Assembly: GCA_035634055.1 (NCBI GenBank)
Contig: DASQDR010000225.1
Coordinates: 25,834 to 89,833 of the forward strand
DNA length: 64,000 nucleotides
Reading direction: 5' to 3'
Origin: JAICTV01 sp035634055
GTDB taxonomy: Bacteria; Planctomycetota; Phycisphaerae; Tepidisphaerales; Tepidisphaeraceae
The notes under the pieces are model-generated. The model was given only the letters and a program-made list of their open reading frames with translations. It ran no database searches and was not told the origin of the DNA. Positions 28,756 to 37,927 of the stretch are shown here, one piece after another. The translations under genes were made by a program, and so were the position numbers. Within the stretch, counting starts at the first letter, position 1; every line of letters starts with the position of its first letter.

Positions 28756-29535
28756 ATGGGCCTGCTGACCGGCAAGAAGGGTTTGGTCCTCAACATCGCC
28801 AACGATCGCTCGATCGCTTGGCACATCGCCAACAACGCGATCCAGCACGGCGCGACGTGCGGCTTCGGCTACCTGCCGATGGAAAAGATGGAACGCCGCG
28901 TGCGCAAGAGCCTTGAGGAAATGGGCGTGAAGGAGCCGTGGGTGCAGCCGTGCGACGTCGGCTCCGACGAGAGCATCGACGCCTTCTTCAACGCCGCCCG
29001 GCAGCAGTACGGCAGCATCGACTTCCTCGTCCACTCGCTGGCGTTCGCCAACAAGGACTACCTTGCCATCGGCAAGTTCCTCTCCACGCCGCGCGACGTG
29101 TTCAGGCAGGCCTGCGACATCAGCGCCTACAGCCTGATCGCGCTCGCCCGCGCCGCGGCGCCGCTGATGACCAATGGAGGTTCGATCATCGCCATGACCT
29201 ACCTCGGGTCGGAGAAGGCGGTCCCCGGCTACAACGTCATGGGCGTCGCCAAGGCGGCGCTGGAATCTTCGATGCGCTACCTGGCGTTCGAGCTCGGCGA
29301 GAAGAAAATCCGCGTCAACACCATCTCCGCCGGCCCCGTCCGAACCCTCAGCGCGATGGCGGTCGGCGGCATCGACGAGATGTTCGCCCACACCGAGAAG
29401 AAGGCGCCGCTCAAGCGCAACATCGAAGGCGACGAGGTGGGCAAAACCGCCGTCTACCTGCTCAGCGACCTCTCCAGCGGCGTGACGGGGGAAAACCTCT
29501 TCGTCGACAGCGGCTTCAACATCGTCGGCCTGTAG
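28756..29535 (+). CDS. fabI: Enoyl-ACP reductase (NADH), FabI
   Basis: 259 residues, an atypical short-chain dehydrogenase. NIANDRSIAWHIA at the N-terminus is the FabI nucleotide-binding loop, and the FabI active-site pattern Y149...Y159-x6-K166 is present in MTYLGSEKAVPGYNVMGVAKAALE. It catalyses the last reduction in each round of fatty-acid elongation. AGGAGAG precedes the ATG at good distance. It stands alone here, with its own promoter. A Y159 and K166 set this apart from FabL/FabK-type enzymes. Confidence 0.95.
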   Translation: MGLLTGKKGLVLNIANDRSIAWHIANNAIQHGATCGFGYLPMEKMERRVRKSLEEMGVKEPWVQPCDVGSDESIDAFFNAARQQYGSIDFLVHSLAFANKDYLAIGKFLSTPRDVFRQACDISAYSLIALARAAAPLMTNGGSIIAMTYLGSEKAVPGYNVMGVAKAALESSMRYLAFELGEKKIRVNTISAGPVRTLSAMAVGGIDEMFAHTEKKAPLKRNIEGDEVGKTAVYLLSDLSSGVTGENLFVDSGFNIVGL

Positions 29536-29713
29536 CGAAGCGCGTTTGGTGGATGAGCGGTGCGCGGGGCCCGACATCGCGGCGAGTCGTTCGATCCTCT
29601 CCCGCAGCGCTCGGCGGGCTTACGCAACCGCAAAACACGCGTGCCGATTTATCGGTCCTGCCGTTGAACCTGACGCTTCAGTTTCCGGACGCGATGGCCG
29701 ATGAAACCCGTGC

Positions 29714-30091
29714 ATGATGCGGGTTGTTGTGGTCGAGGATGACGTGCAGTTGCGGACGGTGCTTGCCGTCTTCTTCCGCAGCATGGGCGCCGAGGTGCTC
29801 GCCCAGTCCGGCGATGGGCAGGACGCGCTCGAGCGGCTCGAGCAGGACGCGTTGCAACCTGACCTGATCCTCACTGACTGCCAGATGCCGCGTCTGGACG
29901 GGATCTCGATGGTCCGCCAGCTCCGCCAGCGCGGCGACCAGACTCCGGTCATCATGATGTCCGGCCAAACCGACCCGCAGGTTCAGCAACTCGCCCTCAA
30001 CGCCGGCGTCAACCAGTGGCTGACCAAGCCCCTGTCCGTCGGAACGCTGAACCTGGCGATCGTCCAAACCTTCCGCGGCACGGCCGCCTAG
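29714..30091 (+). CDS. Stand-alone response regulator receiver protein (CheY-like)
   Basis: 125 residues comprising a single receiver domain: VVVEDD acidic pocket (E8-D10), phospho-acceptor D55 (ILTDCQMPRLDG), switch Ser in IMMSGQ, Lys in WLTKPLS. No output domain. It could signal by protein contact like CheY or Spo0F. Two ATGs lie in tandem at 29714 and 29717. No kinase is adjacent. The next feature is the tRNA-Gly gene, reached after a clear promoter. Confidence 0.88.
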   Translation: MMRVVVVEDDVQLRTVLAVFFRSMGAEVLAQSGDGQDALERLEQDALQPDLILTDCQMPRLDGISMVRQLRQRGDQTPVIMMSGQTDPQVQQLALNAGVNQWLTKPLSVGTLNLAIVQTFRGTAA

Positions 30092-30099
30092 AGATCCCC

Positions 30100-30128
30100 T
30101 TGCATTTGCCGCGGGGCGCGCATAATAT
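30100..30128 (+). promoter_or_regulatory. Promoter of the tRNA-Gly gene
   Basis: TTGCAT and TAATAT are spaced by 17 bp, ending 15 bases before the mature tRNA 5' end. Confidence 0.65.
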
Positions 30129-30143
30129 TCGCCCCGACCACTC

Positions 30144-30215
30144 GCGGGTGTAGCTCAGTGGTAGAGCGTCACGTTGCCAACGTGAATGTCGAGGGTTCGA
30201 CCCCCTTCACCCGCT
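30144..30215 (+). tRNA. tRNA-Gly (anticodon GCC)
   Basis: The cloverleaf folds completely: acceptor GCGGGTG with CACCCGC, D-arm GCTC/GAGC, anticodon stem TCACG/CGTGA with loop TTGCCAA (anticodon GCC), T-stem GAGGG/CCCTT with TTCGACC loop. The 3' CCA is not encoded. It is read from its own promoter and followed by a terminator. Confidence 0.96.
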
Positions 30216-30224
30216 TCTGGAATT

Positions 30225-30258
30225 GGCCCGGTACCGTGAGGTGCCGGGCCGTTTTGTT
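30225..30258 (+). terminator. Rho-independent terminator after tRNA-Gly
   Basis: Stem GGCCCGGTACC (30225-30235) with GGTGCCGGGCC (30240-30250), then GTTTTGTT. It begins 9 bases after the tRNA. Confidence 0.85.
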
Positions 30259-30355
30259 GGGTGGCGGGGTTTGGGCCGCCGCGGTGGTTGCGCGGCAGAA
30301 CGTCGAGGCCCGACCCCTGCCGTCGACGAGCCGGCCGACGCTCGCATTTGCCCGC

Positions 30356-30384
30356 TTGACCGTCGCGCGGGGCACTTCTATTCT
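30356..30384 (+). promoter_or_regulatory. galK promoter predicting a leaderless transcript
   Basis: TTGACC and TATTCT are spaced by exactly 17 bp. The -10 ends 9 bases before the galK ATG, so the mRNA would have almost no leader. Confidence 0.55.
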
Positions 30385-30393
30385 CGCCCGCGC

Positions 30394-31620
30394 ATGAACC
30401 CCGCCGCCCCCCCTGCCGCCGGTGCTTCCCACGCCGCCGCCGCCGACCTGCGCCAGCAGTTCGAGGCCGTCTTCGGGCGCGGCAGCGGAAAGGTGCACGT
30501 GGTCCGCGCGCCGGGGCGCGTCAACCTGATCGGCGAGCACACCGATTACAACGACGGGTACGTCTTCCCGATGGCGATCGAGCCGGAGATCCGCTTCGTC
30601 GGCCGCAGCCGCGAGGACGGCATGGTCCGCCTCGCCTCGACGGCGTATCCGGGCGAACTCACCGAGTTTTCGCTGAACCGCAAGATCGACACCGCCGCCG
30701 GCGGAGCGGGCGGCGGCGAGGCGGGGTGGACCAACTACCCGCGCGGCATCATCGCCGAGCTGATCGACGCCGGCATCCCGCTGCCCGGGATGGACTGCCT
30801 GATCTCCAACACCCTCCCGGTGGGCGGCGGACTGTCGAGCAGCGCGGCGCTGCTGGTCGGCACCGGGCGGACCATCCTGGCGCTGGCGGGGCTGGGGATG
30901 GACGACCAGCGGCTGGCGCTGCTGGCGCAGAAGGCGGAGCACGAGTACGCCGGCGCGCCCGTCGGCATTATGGACCAGACCATCGTCGCCTCCGCCCGCG
31001 CAGGGCAGGCGATGATGCTCGACTGCCGCGACCTGACCAAGGTGTTCGTCCCGCTCGACCCGCGCGAGCTGCGCGTCGTCGTTGCCAACAGCATGGTCAA
31101 GCACGAATTGAGCGGCGGCGAATATGGCGAGCGCCGCCGGCAGTGCGAGGAGGCCGTCCGCTATTTCCAGAAGGACAACTCGTCGATCACCGCCCTGCGC
31201 GACGTGAGCGTGACGCAGGTGGAGTCGGCCCGGGGGAAGCTGTCGGAGGTCGTCTTCAAGCGCGCGCGCCACGTCGTCGGCGAGATCGCGCGCACGTCGC
31301 GCTACGCCGTGCTGCTTGGCGAGAAGCAGTACGACGACGCGGGGCAGCTCATGGTCCAGAGCCACGCGTCGCTGCGCGATGACTACGCGGTCTCCACGCC
31401 GGAGCTGGACTTCCTCCAGGAAGAGGCGATGAAGGTGCGCGGCGTGTACGGCAGCCGGATGACCGGCGGCGGGTTCGGCGGGTGCACCGTCGCGCTGGTC
31501 CAGCCGCGCGCGGTCGAGCCGTTGACGCAGCACCTCCAAAAGACGTTCGAGGCCAAGTTCGGCATCCAACCCGTCGTCTTCGACACCCAGGCGGCGGCGG
31601 GCGCGAGCGTGGTCGAATAG
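30394..31620 (+). CDS. galK: Galactokinase
   Basis: 408 residues, GHMP kinase superfamily. The galactokinase signature GRVNLIGEHTDYNDGYVFPMA, the ATP-binding LPVGGGLSSSAALLV and the C-terminal MTGGGFGGCTVAL are all present. It phosphorylates galactose at C1. ATG 30394 starts the conserved protein after a short Ala-rich lead; the frame is open upstream but runs through the promoter. No galT or galE is next to it. The epimerase at 2071 belongs to a different subfamily. Confidence 0.95.
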   Translation: MNPAAPPAAGASHAAAADLRQQFEAVFGRGSGKVHVVRAPGRVNLIGEHTDYNDGYVFPMAIEPEIRFVGRSREDGMVRLASTAYPGELTEFSLNRKIDTAAGGAGGGEAGWTNYPRGIIAELIDAGIPLPGMDCLISNTLPVGGGLSSSAALLVGTGRTILALAGLGMDDQRLALLAQKAEHEYAGAPVGIMDQTIVASARAGQAMMLDCRDLTKVFVPLDPRELRVVVANSMVKHELSGGEYGERRRQCEEAVRYFQKDNSSITALRDVSVTQVESARGKLSEVVFKRARHVVGEIARTSRYAVLLGEKQYDDAGQLMVQSHASLRDDYAVSTPELDFLQEEAMKVRGVYGSRMTGGGFGGCTVALVQPRAVEPLTQHLQKTFEAKFGIQPVVFDTQAAAGASVVE

Positions 31621-31661
31621 CGAGTGGAACCGCGTTCATCTGCCGTTAACCTCTGCGTTCA

Positions 31662-32693
31662 ATGACCACGATGCGTGACATCCTGCTCAAGCTATCCCGT
31701 CGCGAGGACCTCACGCGCGACGAGGCGCGCGAGGCGTTCGAGGCGATCATGTCCGGCCAGGCGTCGGAGGCGCAGATCGGCGGGTTGCTGGTCGGTCTGG
31801 CGTCGAAGGGGACCACGGCTGACGAGCTGATCGGCGCGGCTTCGGTCATGCGCGAGAAGGCGGTGCAGGTCGGCTGCGGGCCGGGCGCGGACGGCGTGAT
31901 CCTCGACACCTGCGGCACCGGCGGGGACGTGCGCGGGACGTTCAACATCTCCACCGCCGCCGCGATCATCGCCGCCGCCTCGGGCGTGCGCGTCGTGAAG
32001 CACGGCAACCGCTCCGCCTCGAGCAAGAGCGGTTCGGCGGACGTGCTGGAGAAGCTGGGCGTGAAGCTGGAGCTCCCGCCGGAACACCTCGCGCGTTGCG
32101 TGAAGGAGGCGAACATCTGCTTCGCGTTCGCGCGCAGCCACCACCCGGCGATGAAGCACGTGGCGCCGGTGCGGTCGTCGTTGGGCATCCCGACGATCTT
32201 CAACTTGCTCGGCCCGCTGACCAACCCCGCGCGGGCGAAGCACCAGGTGCTGGGCGTGTTCGCGCCCGAGCTGACCGACCGCCTGGCCACGGTGCTGCGC
32301 GGGCTCGGCAGCGTGCGCGCGTGGGTGGTCAACGCGATGGACGGCCTGGACGAGATCTCCACGCTCGGCCCGACCCGTGTCAGCGAGCTGCGCGACGGCG
32401 ACGTGCACACGCGGACGATCGATCCGCGCGAGCACGGGATCGAGTACGCCCGCCTGAGCGACCTCCAGGTGGACAGCGTTGAGCAGGCGGCCGACGTCCT
32501 GCGGCGCGTGCTCGCGGGCGAGCGCGGCCCGGCGTTTGATATCGCGGCCCTCAACGCCGCCGCCGCCCTGGTGGTCGCCGGTCGCGCCACCGACCTGGGC
32601 TCGGGGCTGAAGCTCGCCCGCGAAGCCCTCGACAGCGGCCGGGCGCGGCAGACGCTCGAGGCGCTGGTCAGATGCTCCCAATCCGCCGGCTGA
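31662..32693 (+). CDS. trpD: Anthranilate phosphoribosyltransferase
   Basis: 343 residues. DTCGTGGDVRGTFNISTAAAI holds the PRPP- and anthranilate-binding residues, and KHGNRSASSKSGSADVLEKLG and FNLLGPLTNPA are the other family blocks. It makes phosphoribosyl-anthranilate in tryptophan synthesis. It is not fused to a glutamine amidotransferase domain. No other trp gene is close. ATG 31662 is used; an ATG at 31671 (MRDILLKL) is an equally plausible start. It begins 41 bases after galK. Confidence 0.95.
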   Translation: MTTMRDILLKLSRREDLTRDEAREAFEAIMSGQASEAQIGGLLVGLASKGTTADELIGAASVMREKAVQVGCGPGADGVILDTCGTGGDVRGTFNISTAAAIIAAASGVRVVKHGNRSASSKSGSADVLEKLGVKLELPPEHLARCVKEANICFAFARSHHPAMKHVAPVRSSLGIPTIFNLLGPLTNPARAKHQVLGVFAPELTDRLATVLRGLGSVRAWVVNAMDGLDEISTLGPTRVSELRDGDVHTRTIDPREHGIEYARLSDLQVDSVEQAADVLRRVLAGERGPAFDIAALNAAAALVVAGRATDLGSGLKLAREALDSGRARQTLEALVRCSQSAG

Positions 32694-32798
32694 ACGCGCC
32701 CGGGCGCGCCGAAACCGTTTCGCATTCGCTGTTCAGGTTCCGTTCGCGCCCGTTTCAGGCATTTGCCGATCGTGTCGCGCGGCCGCAGAATGGGGGGC

Positions 32799-35351
32799 AT
32801 GGACGCTCCGTCCCTTCCCTTCCCCAAGCGCATTGATCTCCATTGCCACAGCGACGCCAGCAACACCGCTGCCGAGGTGCTGCTCAACGCCATCGCGTGC
32901 CCGGAGTGCTACAGCGCCCCGCTGGACGTCCACGCGCAAGCCAAGCGGCGCGGCATGGATTTCGTCACGATCACCGACCATGACACCATCGATGGCGTGA
33001 TCGCCCTGGCGGCTCAGCGGCAGGACGTGCTGGTGGGCGAGGAGGTCACCTGCTGGTTCCCCGAGGACCAGTGCAAGTTCCACCTGCTGGTCTTCGGCAT
33101 CGACGCCCGGCAGCACGCGGACCTGAAGGCGCGGGCGGAGAACGTCTACGCGGTGGCGGAGTACGTCGAGGCCGAGCGCATCGCCCACTCGGTGGCGCAC
33201 CCGATCTACCGGCAGAACGACAAGCTGGAGCGGTGGCACGTCGAGCGGCTGATCCTGCTGTTCAAGGGGTTCGAGTGCCTCAACGGCGCGCACTCGCCGC
33301 TGCACCGCGAGGCGTTCGAGCCGGTGCTGAACCGCCTGACGCCGGCCGAGATCAAGCGGCTGAGCGAGACGCACCTGCTGGCGCCGCGCTGGCCCGAGCC
33401 GTGGGTAAAGGCGCGGACCGGCGGCAGCGACGACCACGGGCTGTTGAACATCGGCCGCACGTGGACGGAGTTCCCCGCGGAGGTGTCGTCGGTCGGGCAG
33501 TTGCTCGACTGCCTGCGCAGCGGCATGTGTCGGCCGGGCGGGGAATCCGGGTCGAGCGCGAAGCTCGCGCACACGTTCTACGGCATCGCGGTGCGCTACT
33601 ACTCGCGCCACATCATGCCGCCGGGCGCGGCGCCGAACTTCACCACGCAACTGTTGCAGACGATCGTCGGCGAGAAGCCGGCGCCGACCAAGGCACAGAT
33701 GGCCGGGGCGGTGCTGCGGTCGAAGGTGCGGAAGCTGAAGGACCGTATCGTCTCGCGCTTCGCGCGCACGAGGCCCGCGCCGGACGCGCACACGGCGGTG
33801 CTGAAGACGCTGTTTGTCGAGTCGCTCAACCGCCGCGTGCGCCAGTACCCGCAGCTGCGCGACGCGCTGGGCAAGGGGCTCCCGCCGCTCGGGGAGCACG
33901 AGCAGATGTTTGACTTCGTGTCCAAGATCAACCGTGACATCAGCGGCGGCTTGGCGGCGGCGATCGGCAAGAGCATCGACGACGCCAGCTTCACCGGGCT
34001 GTTCGACTCCATCGCGGCGATCCTGGCGCACCAGTTCGTCATGTCGCCGTACTACTTCAGCGTTTTCCACCAGAACAAGGAGCGGCACCTGCTGCGGCAG
34101 ATCACCGCCCAGCACACGCCCAAGCGGCCGGAGACGCTGAAGGTCGCGCTGTTCACCGACACCTTCGACGAGATCAACGGCGTCGGCCGGTTCCTGCGCG
34201 ACATGGCGGAGCAGGCGCGGCGCGCGGGGCACCAGCTCACCGTCCACACCAGCGCGCCCGCGGTGAAGTTCGATCACCCCAACCGTCGCAACTTCGAGCC
34301 GCTGCTCTCGCGGCCGCTGCCGTATTACGAGGAGATCATCCTCAACCTCCCGCCCGTGCTGGACGTGCTGGAGTGGGCGGACCGGCAGCAGTTCGATGCG
34401 GTTCACGTCTCCACGCCCGGGCCGATGGGGCTGTGCGGGTGGCTGGTCGCCAAAATGCTGCGCGTGCCGCTGCTCTGCACGTACCACACCGACTTCCCCG
34501 CGTACGTCGACAAGCTGACCCGCGACCACCGCGTGACCAACGGCACCGTCACCTACATGAAGTGGTTCTGCGGCCAGGCGGCCGGCGTCTTCTCGCGGTC
34601 GGGCGCGTACCGGTTCAAGCTGAGCGACCTGGGCGTGCCGGAGGAGAAGATCCTCCAGATCCAGCCGGCGGTGGACGCCGAGAAGTTCAACCCGTCGCAC
34701 CACGATCCGAACCTGTGGCAGTCGCGCGGCATCGGCCAGCCGCACCGGCTGCTGTACGTCGGGCGCGTCAGCGTGGAGAAGAATTTGCCGATGCTCTGCG
34801 AGGCGTACCGCAGGTTGTGCGAGAAGCGGCGCGACGTCGCCCTGATCATTGCCGGCGACGGGCCGTACGTGCAGCGGATGCGCCAGGCGCTGTCGCACCT
34901 TCCGGCGCACTTCCTCGGCTATCAGGACGACGCGCAGCTCGCGCCGCTGTACGCGTCGGCGGACCTGTTCGTCTTCCCGTCGCGCACGGACACGCTGGGA
35001 CAGGTGGTGATGGAGGCGCAGGCGAGCGGCCTGCCGGCGCTGGTGACGCCGGACGGCGGACCGAAGGAATCGATCGAGGATGGCCGGACGGGCGCGATCG
35101 TCGCCGGGGACGATCCGGCGCGATGGGCGCAGGCGATCGAAGCGCTGATCGATGACGCGCCCCGGCGGCAACGGATGGCGCTGGCGGCGGCGCAGCGCGC
35201 ATCGCGGCTGTCGCTGGCGGCGACGTTTCACGGCTTTTGGAACGCCCACCTCTCGGCGTGCGAGCATGCGGCGGCGTCGCCCGCAGCCGCGCCGGCAACG
35301 GCGGCAGCAGCAGCAGCGCGGGCAGCGGCCACCCCGGCATCGCGCCTGTGA
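32799..35351 (+). CDS. PHP-domain phosphoesterase fused to a GT4 glycosyltransferase
   Basis: 850 residues from ATG 32799. Residues about 10-300 are a PHP domain: RIDLHCHSDAS, ITDHDTIDG, SVAHPIY and GGSDDHGLLNIG carry the metal-binding His/Asp set. A helical linker (about 300-440) leads to a GT-B glycosyltransferase of family 4 starting at LKVALFTDTFDEINGVGRF (about 447) with LLCTYHTDFPAYV, LLYVGRVSVEKNL, IIAGDGPYVQRM and VFPSRTDTLGQVVMEAQASGLP. The tail is Ala/Pro-rich. GT4 proteins of the Sqd2/PimB group transfer sugars to lipids, so a glycolipid role is plausible. The PHP domain may hydrolyse a phosphate. The joining of the two is unusual. Confidence 0.9.
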   Translation: MDAPSLPFPKRIDLHCHSDASNTAAEVLLNAIACPECYSAPLDVHAQAKRRGMDFVTITDHDTIDGVIALAAQRQDVLVGEEVTCWFPEDQCKFHLLVFGIDARQHADLKARAENVYAVAEYVEAERIAHSVAHPIYRQNDKLERWHVERLILLFKGFECLNGAHSPLHREAFEPVLNRLTPAEIKRLSETHLLAPRWPEPWVKARTGGSDDHGLLNIGRTWTEFPAEVSSVGQLLDCLRSGMCRPGGESGSSAKLAHTFYGIAVRYYSRHIMPPGAAPNFTTQLLQTIVGEKPAPTKAQMAGAVLRSKVRKLKDRIVSRFARTRPAPDAHTAVLKTLFVESLNRRVRQYPQLRDALGKGLPPLGEHEQMFDFVSKINRDISGGLAAAIGKSIDDASFTGLFDSIAAILAHQFVMSPYYFSVFHQNKERHLLRQITAQHTPKRPETLKVALFTDTFDEINGVGRFLRDMAEQARRAGHQLTVHTSAPAVKFDHPNRRNFEPLLSRPLPYYEEIILNLPPVLDVLEWADRQQFDAVHVSTPGPMGLCGWLVAKMLRVPLLCTYHTDFPAYVDKLTRDHRVTNGTVTYMKWFCGQAAGVFSRSGAYRFKLSDLGVPEEKILQIQPAVDAEKFNPSHHDPNLWQSRGIGQPHRLLYVGRVSVEKNLPMLCEAYRRLCEKRRDVALIIAGDGPYVQRMRQALSHLPAHFLGYQDDAQLAPLYASADLFVFPSRTDTLGQVVMEAQASGLPALVTPDGGPKESIEDGRTGAIVAGDDPARWAQAIEALIDDAPRRQRMALAAAQRASRLSLAATFHGFWNAHLSACEHAAASPAAAPATAAAAAARAAATPASRL

Positions 35352-35454
35352 CACTGGGAGCGAGCGCCTGGCCGCGCCAGTCTTGAAAAAGCGCGGCGGG
35401 TTATAACCGGTTGTTCATTTCTTTCGCGACCGGGTCACGTAAGATGGTGGCGTC

Positions 35455-37110
35455 ATGCGATACCTCAGGCTGACGATCGTCGTCGTGGCGCTGGCGGCCG
35501 CGGTGTTGAGCGCGGCGGTCGGGGCATTCGCGCAGGCGAGCGGCCCCGCTACCACCGGCGTTGCCACCGCGACCCCCGCCACCACGGCGCCGGCGGTCGC
35601 GACAACCGCCGCCACACCCGCCACGCGCAGCGCGATCGGCCATGCCGACGCGCTTGCCAGTTCCCGCCCGGCGACGACGGCCGGTCCTGCCGCCGTGGTG
35701 ACCCTTGAAGGCGTCGTCGACGACTTCTCCCGCGACTCACTGTTCAAGCGCTTCCGCGAGGCGAAGGCCGCCGGTGCCAAGACGATCATCCTCAAGCTCG
35801 ACACGCCCGGAGGCCTGGTGAGCGCGGCCATGGACATCACCCGCTTCCTGCGCTCCCAGGATGACGTGCGCACAGTCGCTTACGTCGATGGCATGGCCCT
35901 GTCGGCGGGCATCATGATAGGCCTGGCGTGCGACGAGTTGGTGATGGCGCCCGATTCCAAGATCGGCGACTCCGCACCCATCATGATGACGTCCAACCGC
36001 GATCTCGCCACGCTCGGCGAGACCGAGCGTGCGAAGGTCGAGAGCCCGATTTTGTCTGACTTCTACGCCTCGTCGGTCCGCAACGGCTACGACCCCCTGC
36101 TCACCGCCGCCATGGTGACGATGAAGCGCGTGGTGTACTACGTGCAGGCGCCGGGCGGCGAGCGAAAGTTCGTCGAGGAGCGCGAGTACGACCGGCTGAT
36201 CAAGGACGGCTGGAAGATGGTGCCGGGCGTGCCCGCGCCCGTCGACGCCGACGACACGCTGCTCACCGTTCACTCCGATCTCGCGGAAAGGCTCGGGCTT
36301 TCAAGAGGCACCTACGCGACGCCCGAAGCTTTCGCGTCCTCGCGCGGGATCGCCGTCGCCGCCACCTACGCGCCGCACGGCGGTGAGCGCGTGGTCGGCT
36401 GGCTGGGCAGCGAGGTGGTTCGCGGCGTGCTGATCTCGGTCCTGCTGATGGCCATGTACGCCGCCTTCAGCCATCCCGGACAGGGCTGGCCCGAGGCGAT
36501 CGTGCTGATTTGCCTGGCCGTCGTCGTCGGCGTGCCGATGCTCACCGGCTACGCGACGTGGTGGGAGGCGATCGCCATCCTTGCCGGGCTGATCTTCCTG
36601 GCGATCGAGCTGTTCGTGATCCCCGGCTTCGGCGTCACCGGCATCGTCGGGCTGGTGCTGTTGCTGGGCGGGTTGATCATGACCTTCGTCGCCGCCGAGC
36701 CGGCCATTCCCGGTACGCTGCCGCAGTTGAAGGGAACGTGGATCAGCCTCCAGCGCGGGCTGATGGTGGTGACTGCGGCGCTGGCGGTGTCGCTGCTGCT
36801 GTGGATGTGGCTGAGCCGATACCTCCCGAGGCTTCCCTACTTCAACCGGTTGATCCTGACCAGCGTCGCGGGCGACGTCGAGGCGGTCGACCTGCTGCGC
36901 CCCGTGGAGACCGGACCGGCCGTCGGCGACGTCGGCGTCACGGTGAGCGAGTTGAAGCCGGGCGGCGCGGTGAAGTTCATCACCGACAGCTACCCTGAGG
37001 GTCGCATTGCCGCCGTCGTCAGCGAGAGCGGGTACGTCGCCGCGGGGAGCAACGTGGTCGTGCGCGAGGTCGCGGGAAACCGCGTGGTCGTGCGGACGCA
37101 GCAGGCCTGA
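35455..37110 (+). CDS. NfeD-family membrane serine protease (ClpP class)
   Basis: 551 residues. A signal peptide (TIVVVALAAAVLSAAVGAFAQ) is followed by a Thr/Ala-rich linker and a ClpP-like domain: VVTLEGVVDDFSRD, IILKLDTPGGLV and the nucleophile S150 in GMALSAGIMIG, with KIGDSAPIM next. Four membrane segments (about 325-465) precede the C-terminal OB-fold NfeD part (VGDVGVTVSELKPGGAVKF). The Lys of the catalytic dyad cannot be fixed by eye. NfeD proteases act on membrane partners; flotillin is the usual neighbour and is found two genes downstream. Confidence 0.9.
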   Translation: MRYLRLTIVVVALAAAVLSAAVGAFAQASGPATTGVATATPATTAPAVATTAATPATRSAIGHADALASSRPATTAGPAAVVTLEGVVDDFSRDSLFKRFREAKAAGAKTIILKLDTPGGLVSAAMDITRFLRSQDDVRTVAYVDGMALSAGIMIGLACDELVMAPDSKIGDSAPIMMTSNRDLATLGETERAKVESPILSDFYASSVRNGYDPLLTAAMVTMKRVVYYVQAPGGERKFVEEREYDRLIKDGWKMVPGVPAPVDADDTLLTVHSDLAERLGLSRGTYATPEAFASSRGIAVAATYAPHGGERVVGWLGSEVVRGVLISVLLMAMYAAFSHPGQGWPEAIVLICLAVVVGVPMLTGYATWWEAIAILAGLIFLAIELFVIPGFGVTGIVGLVLLLGGLIMTFVAAEPAIPGTLPQLKGTWISLQRGLMVVTAALAVSLLLWMWLSRYLPRLPYFNRLILTSVAGDVEAVDLLRPVETGPAVGDVGVTVSELKPGGAVKFITDSYPEGRIAAVVSESGYVAAGSNVVVREVAGNRVVVRTQQA

Positions 37111-37226
37111 CGCAGCCGCGCGGCTTGGGCGGTTCGCCCGGGCGCTTGCCGCGACAGCCGGAAGCGGAGATCAGGAGCGGCTGCCGCCGCGGGCCGGGCG
37201 AGATGCCCCAGCCAGCAAGAGGAGCC

Positions 37227-37694
37227 ATGTTCGAAGGGTACTCGCTAGTCTTCATGCTCTTGGTGATCGGCGCGGTGCTGCTCGTCGCCGAGGCGCTGCT
37301 GCCCGCGCACGGCGTGCTGGGGGCGGGCGGGGCGATCGGTTTGCTGGCGGCGGTGGTGGTCTGCTCGCGACAGAACCCGTGGCTGGGCCTGACGCTGCTG
37401 GTGGCGATGGCGGCGGCGACGCCGCTGGTGTGGACCGCCTTCGTCAAGGTCTGGCCGCACACGCCGGTCGGCAGGCGCATGGTCCTCCCGCCGGTGCCCG
37501 AGGCGGCGGCGGACGCGCCGGTCCGCGTCGGGCAGAGCGGCACGACGGTGAGCGAGCTTCGGCCGATGGGAACCTGCGAGTTCGACGGCGGCGGTCGCGT
37601 CGAGGTGATCAGCGAGCACGGCATCGTCGCCCCGGGCACCCGCGTGCGCGTGGTCGCTCTGTCGAACAATCGGCCGACCGTGCGCGTGGTGTAG
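37227..37694 (+). CDS. Short NfeD-like membrane protein
   Basis: 155 residues with three membrane segments (SLVFMLLVIGAVLLVAEALL, GAGGAIGLLAAVVV, WLGLTLLVAMAAATPLVW) and a C-terminal OB-fold NfeD domain (VGQSGTTVSELRPMGTCEF...GGRVEVISEHGIVAPGTRVRV). There is no protease domain. AGAGGAG precedes ATG 37227. It lies between the NfeD protease and floA and should work with them at the membrane. Confidence 0.88.
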   Translation: MFEGYSLVFMLLVIGAVLLVAEALLPAHGVLGAGGAIGLLAAVVVCSRQNPWLGLTLLVAMAAATPLVWTAFVKVWPHTPVGRRMVLPPVPEAAADAPVRVGQSGTTVSELRPMGTCEFDGGGRVEVISEHGIVAPGTRVRVVALSNNRPTVRVV

Positions 37695-37927
37695 CCGCCG
37701 GCCGCGAGAACGCGTTGTCCGCGCGTAAGGGACGCCAGCGCGGCGCATGCTAGCGCGGCCCGCGGTGCCGAGGCTTGCTGGGCGGCGACCGCTACCCGGC
37801 GACCGCTGCCCCGCGACCAATTTGGCCCGGCCAGTTGGGAGTGCGCGAGCAGACGAAGAGCTTCGAGTGGAATCGCCCGCCCGCCACGACGGCGCGTGCG
37901 CGGCCGAGACAGGCTAAGGGACGCAAC

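Noticed and set aside
30158..30397. Plus-strand frame crossing the tRNA-Gly gene
   Set aside because: It overlaps the tRNA and its terminator. The matching minus-strand frame is also an artefact.
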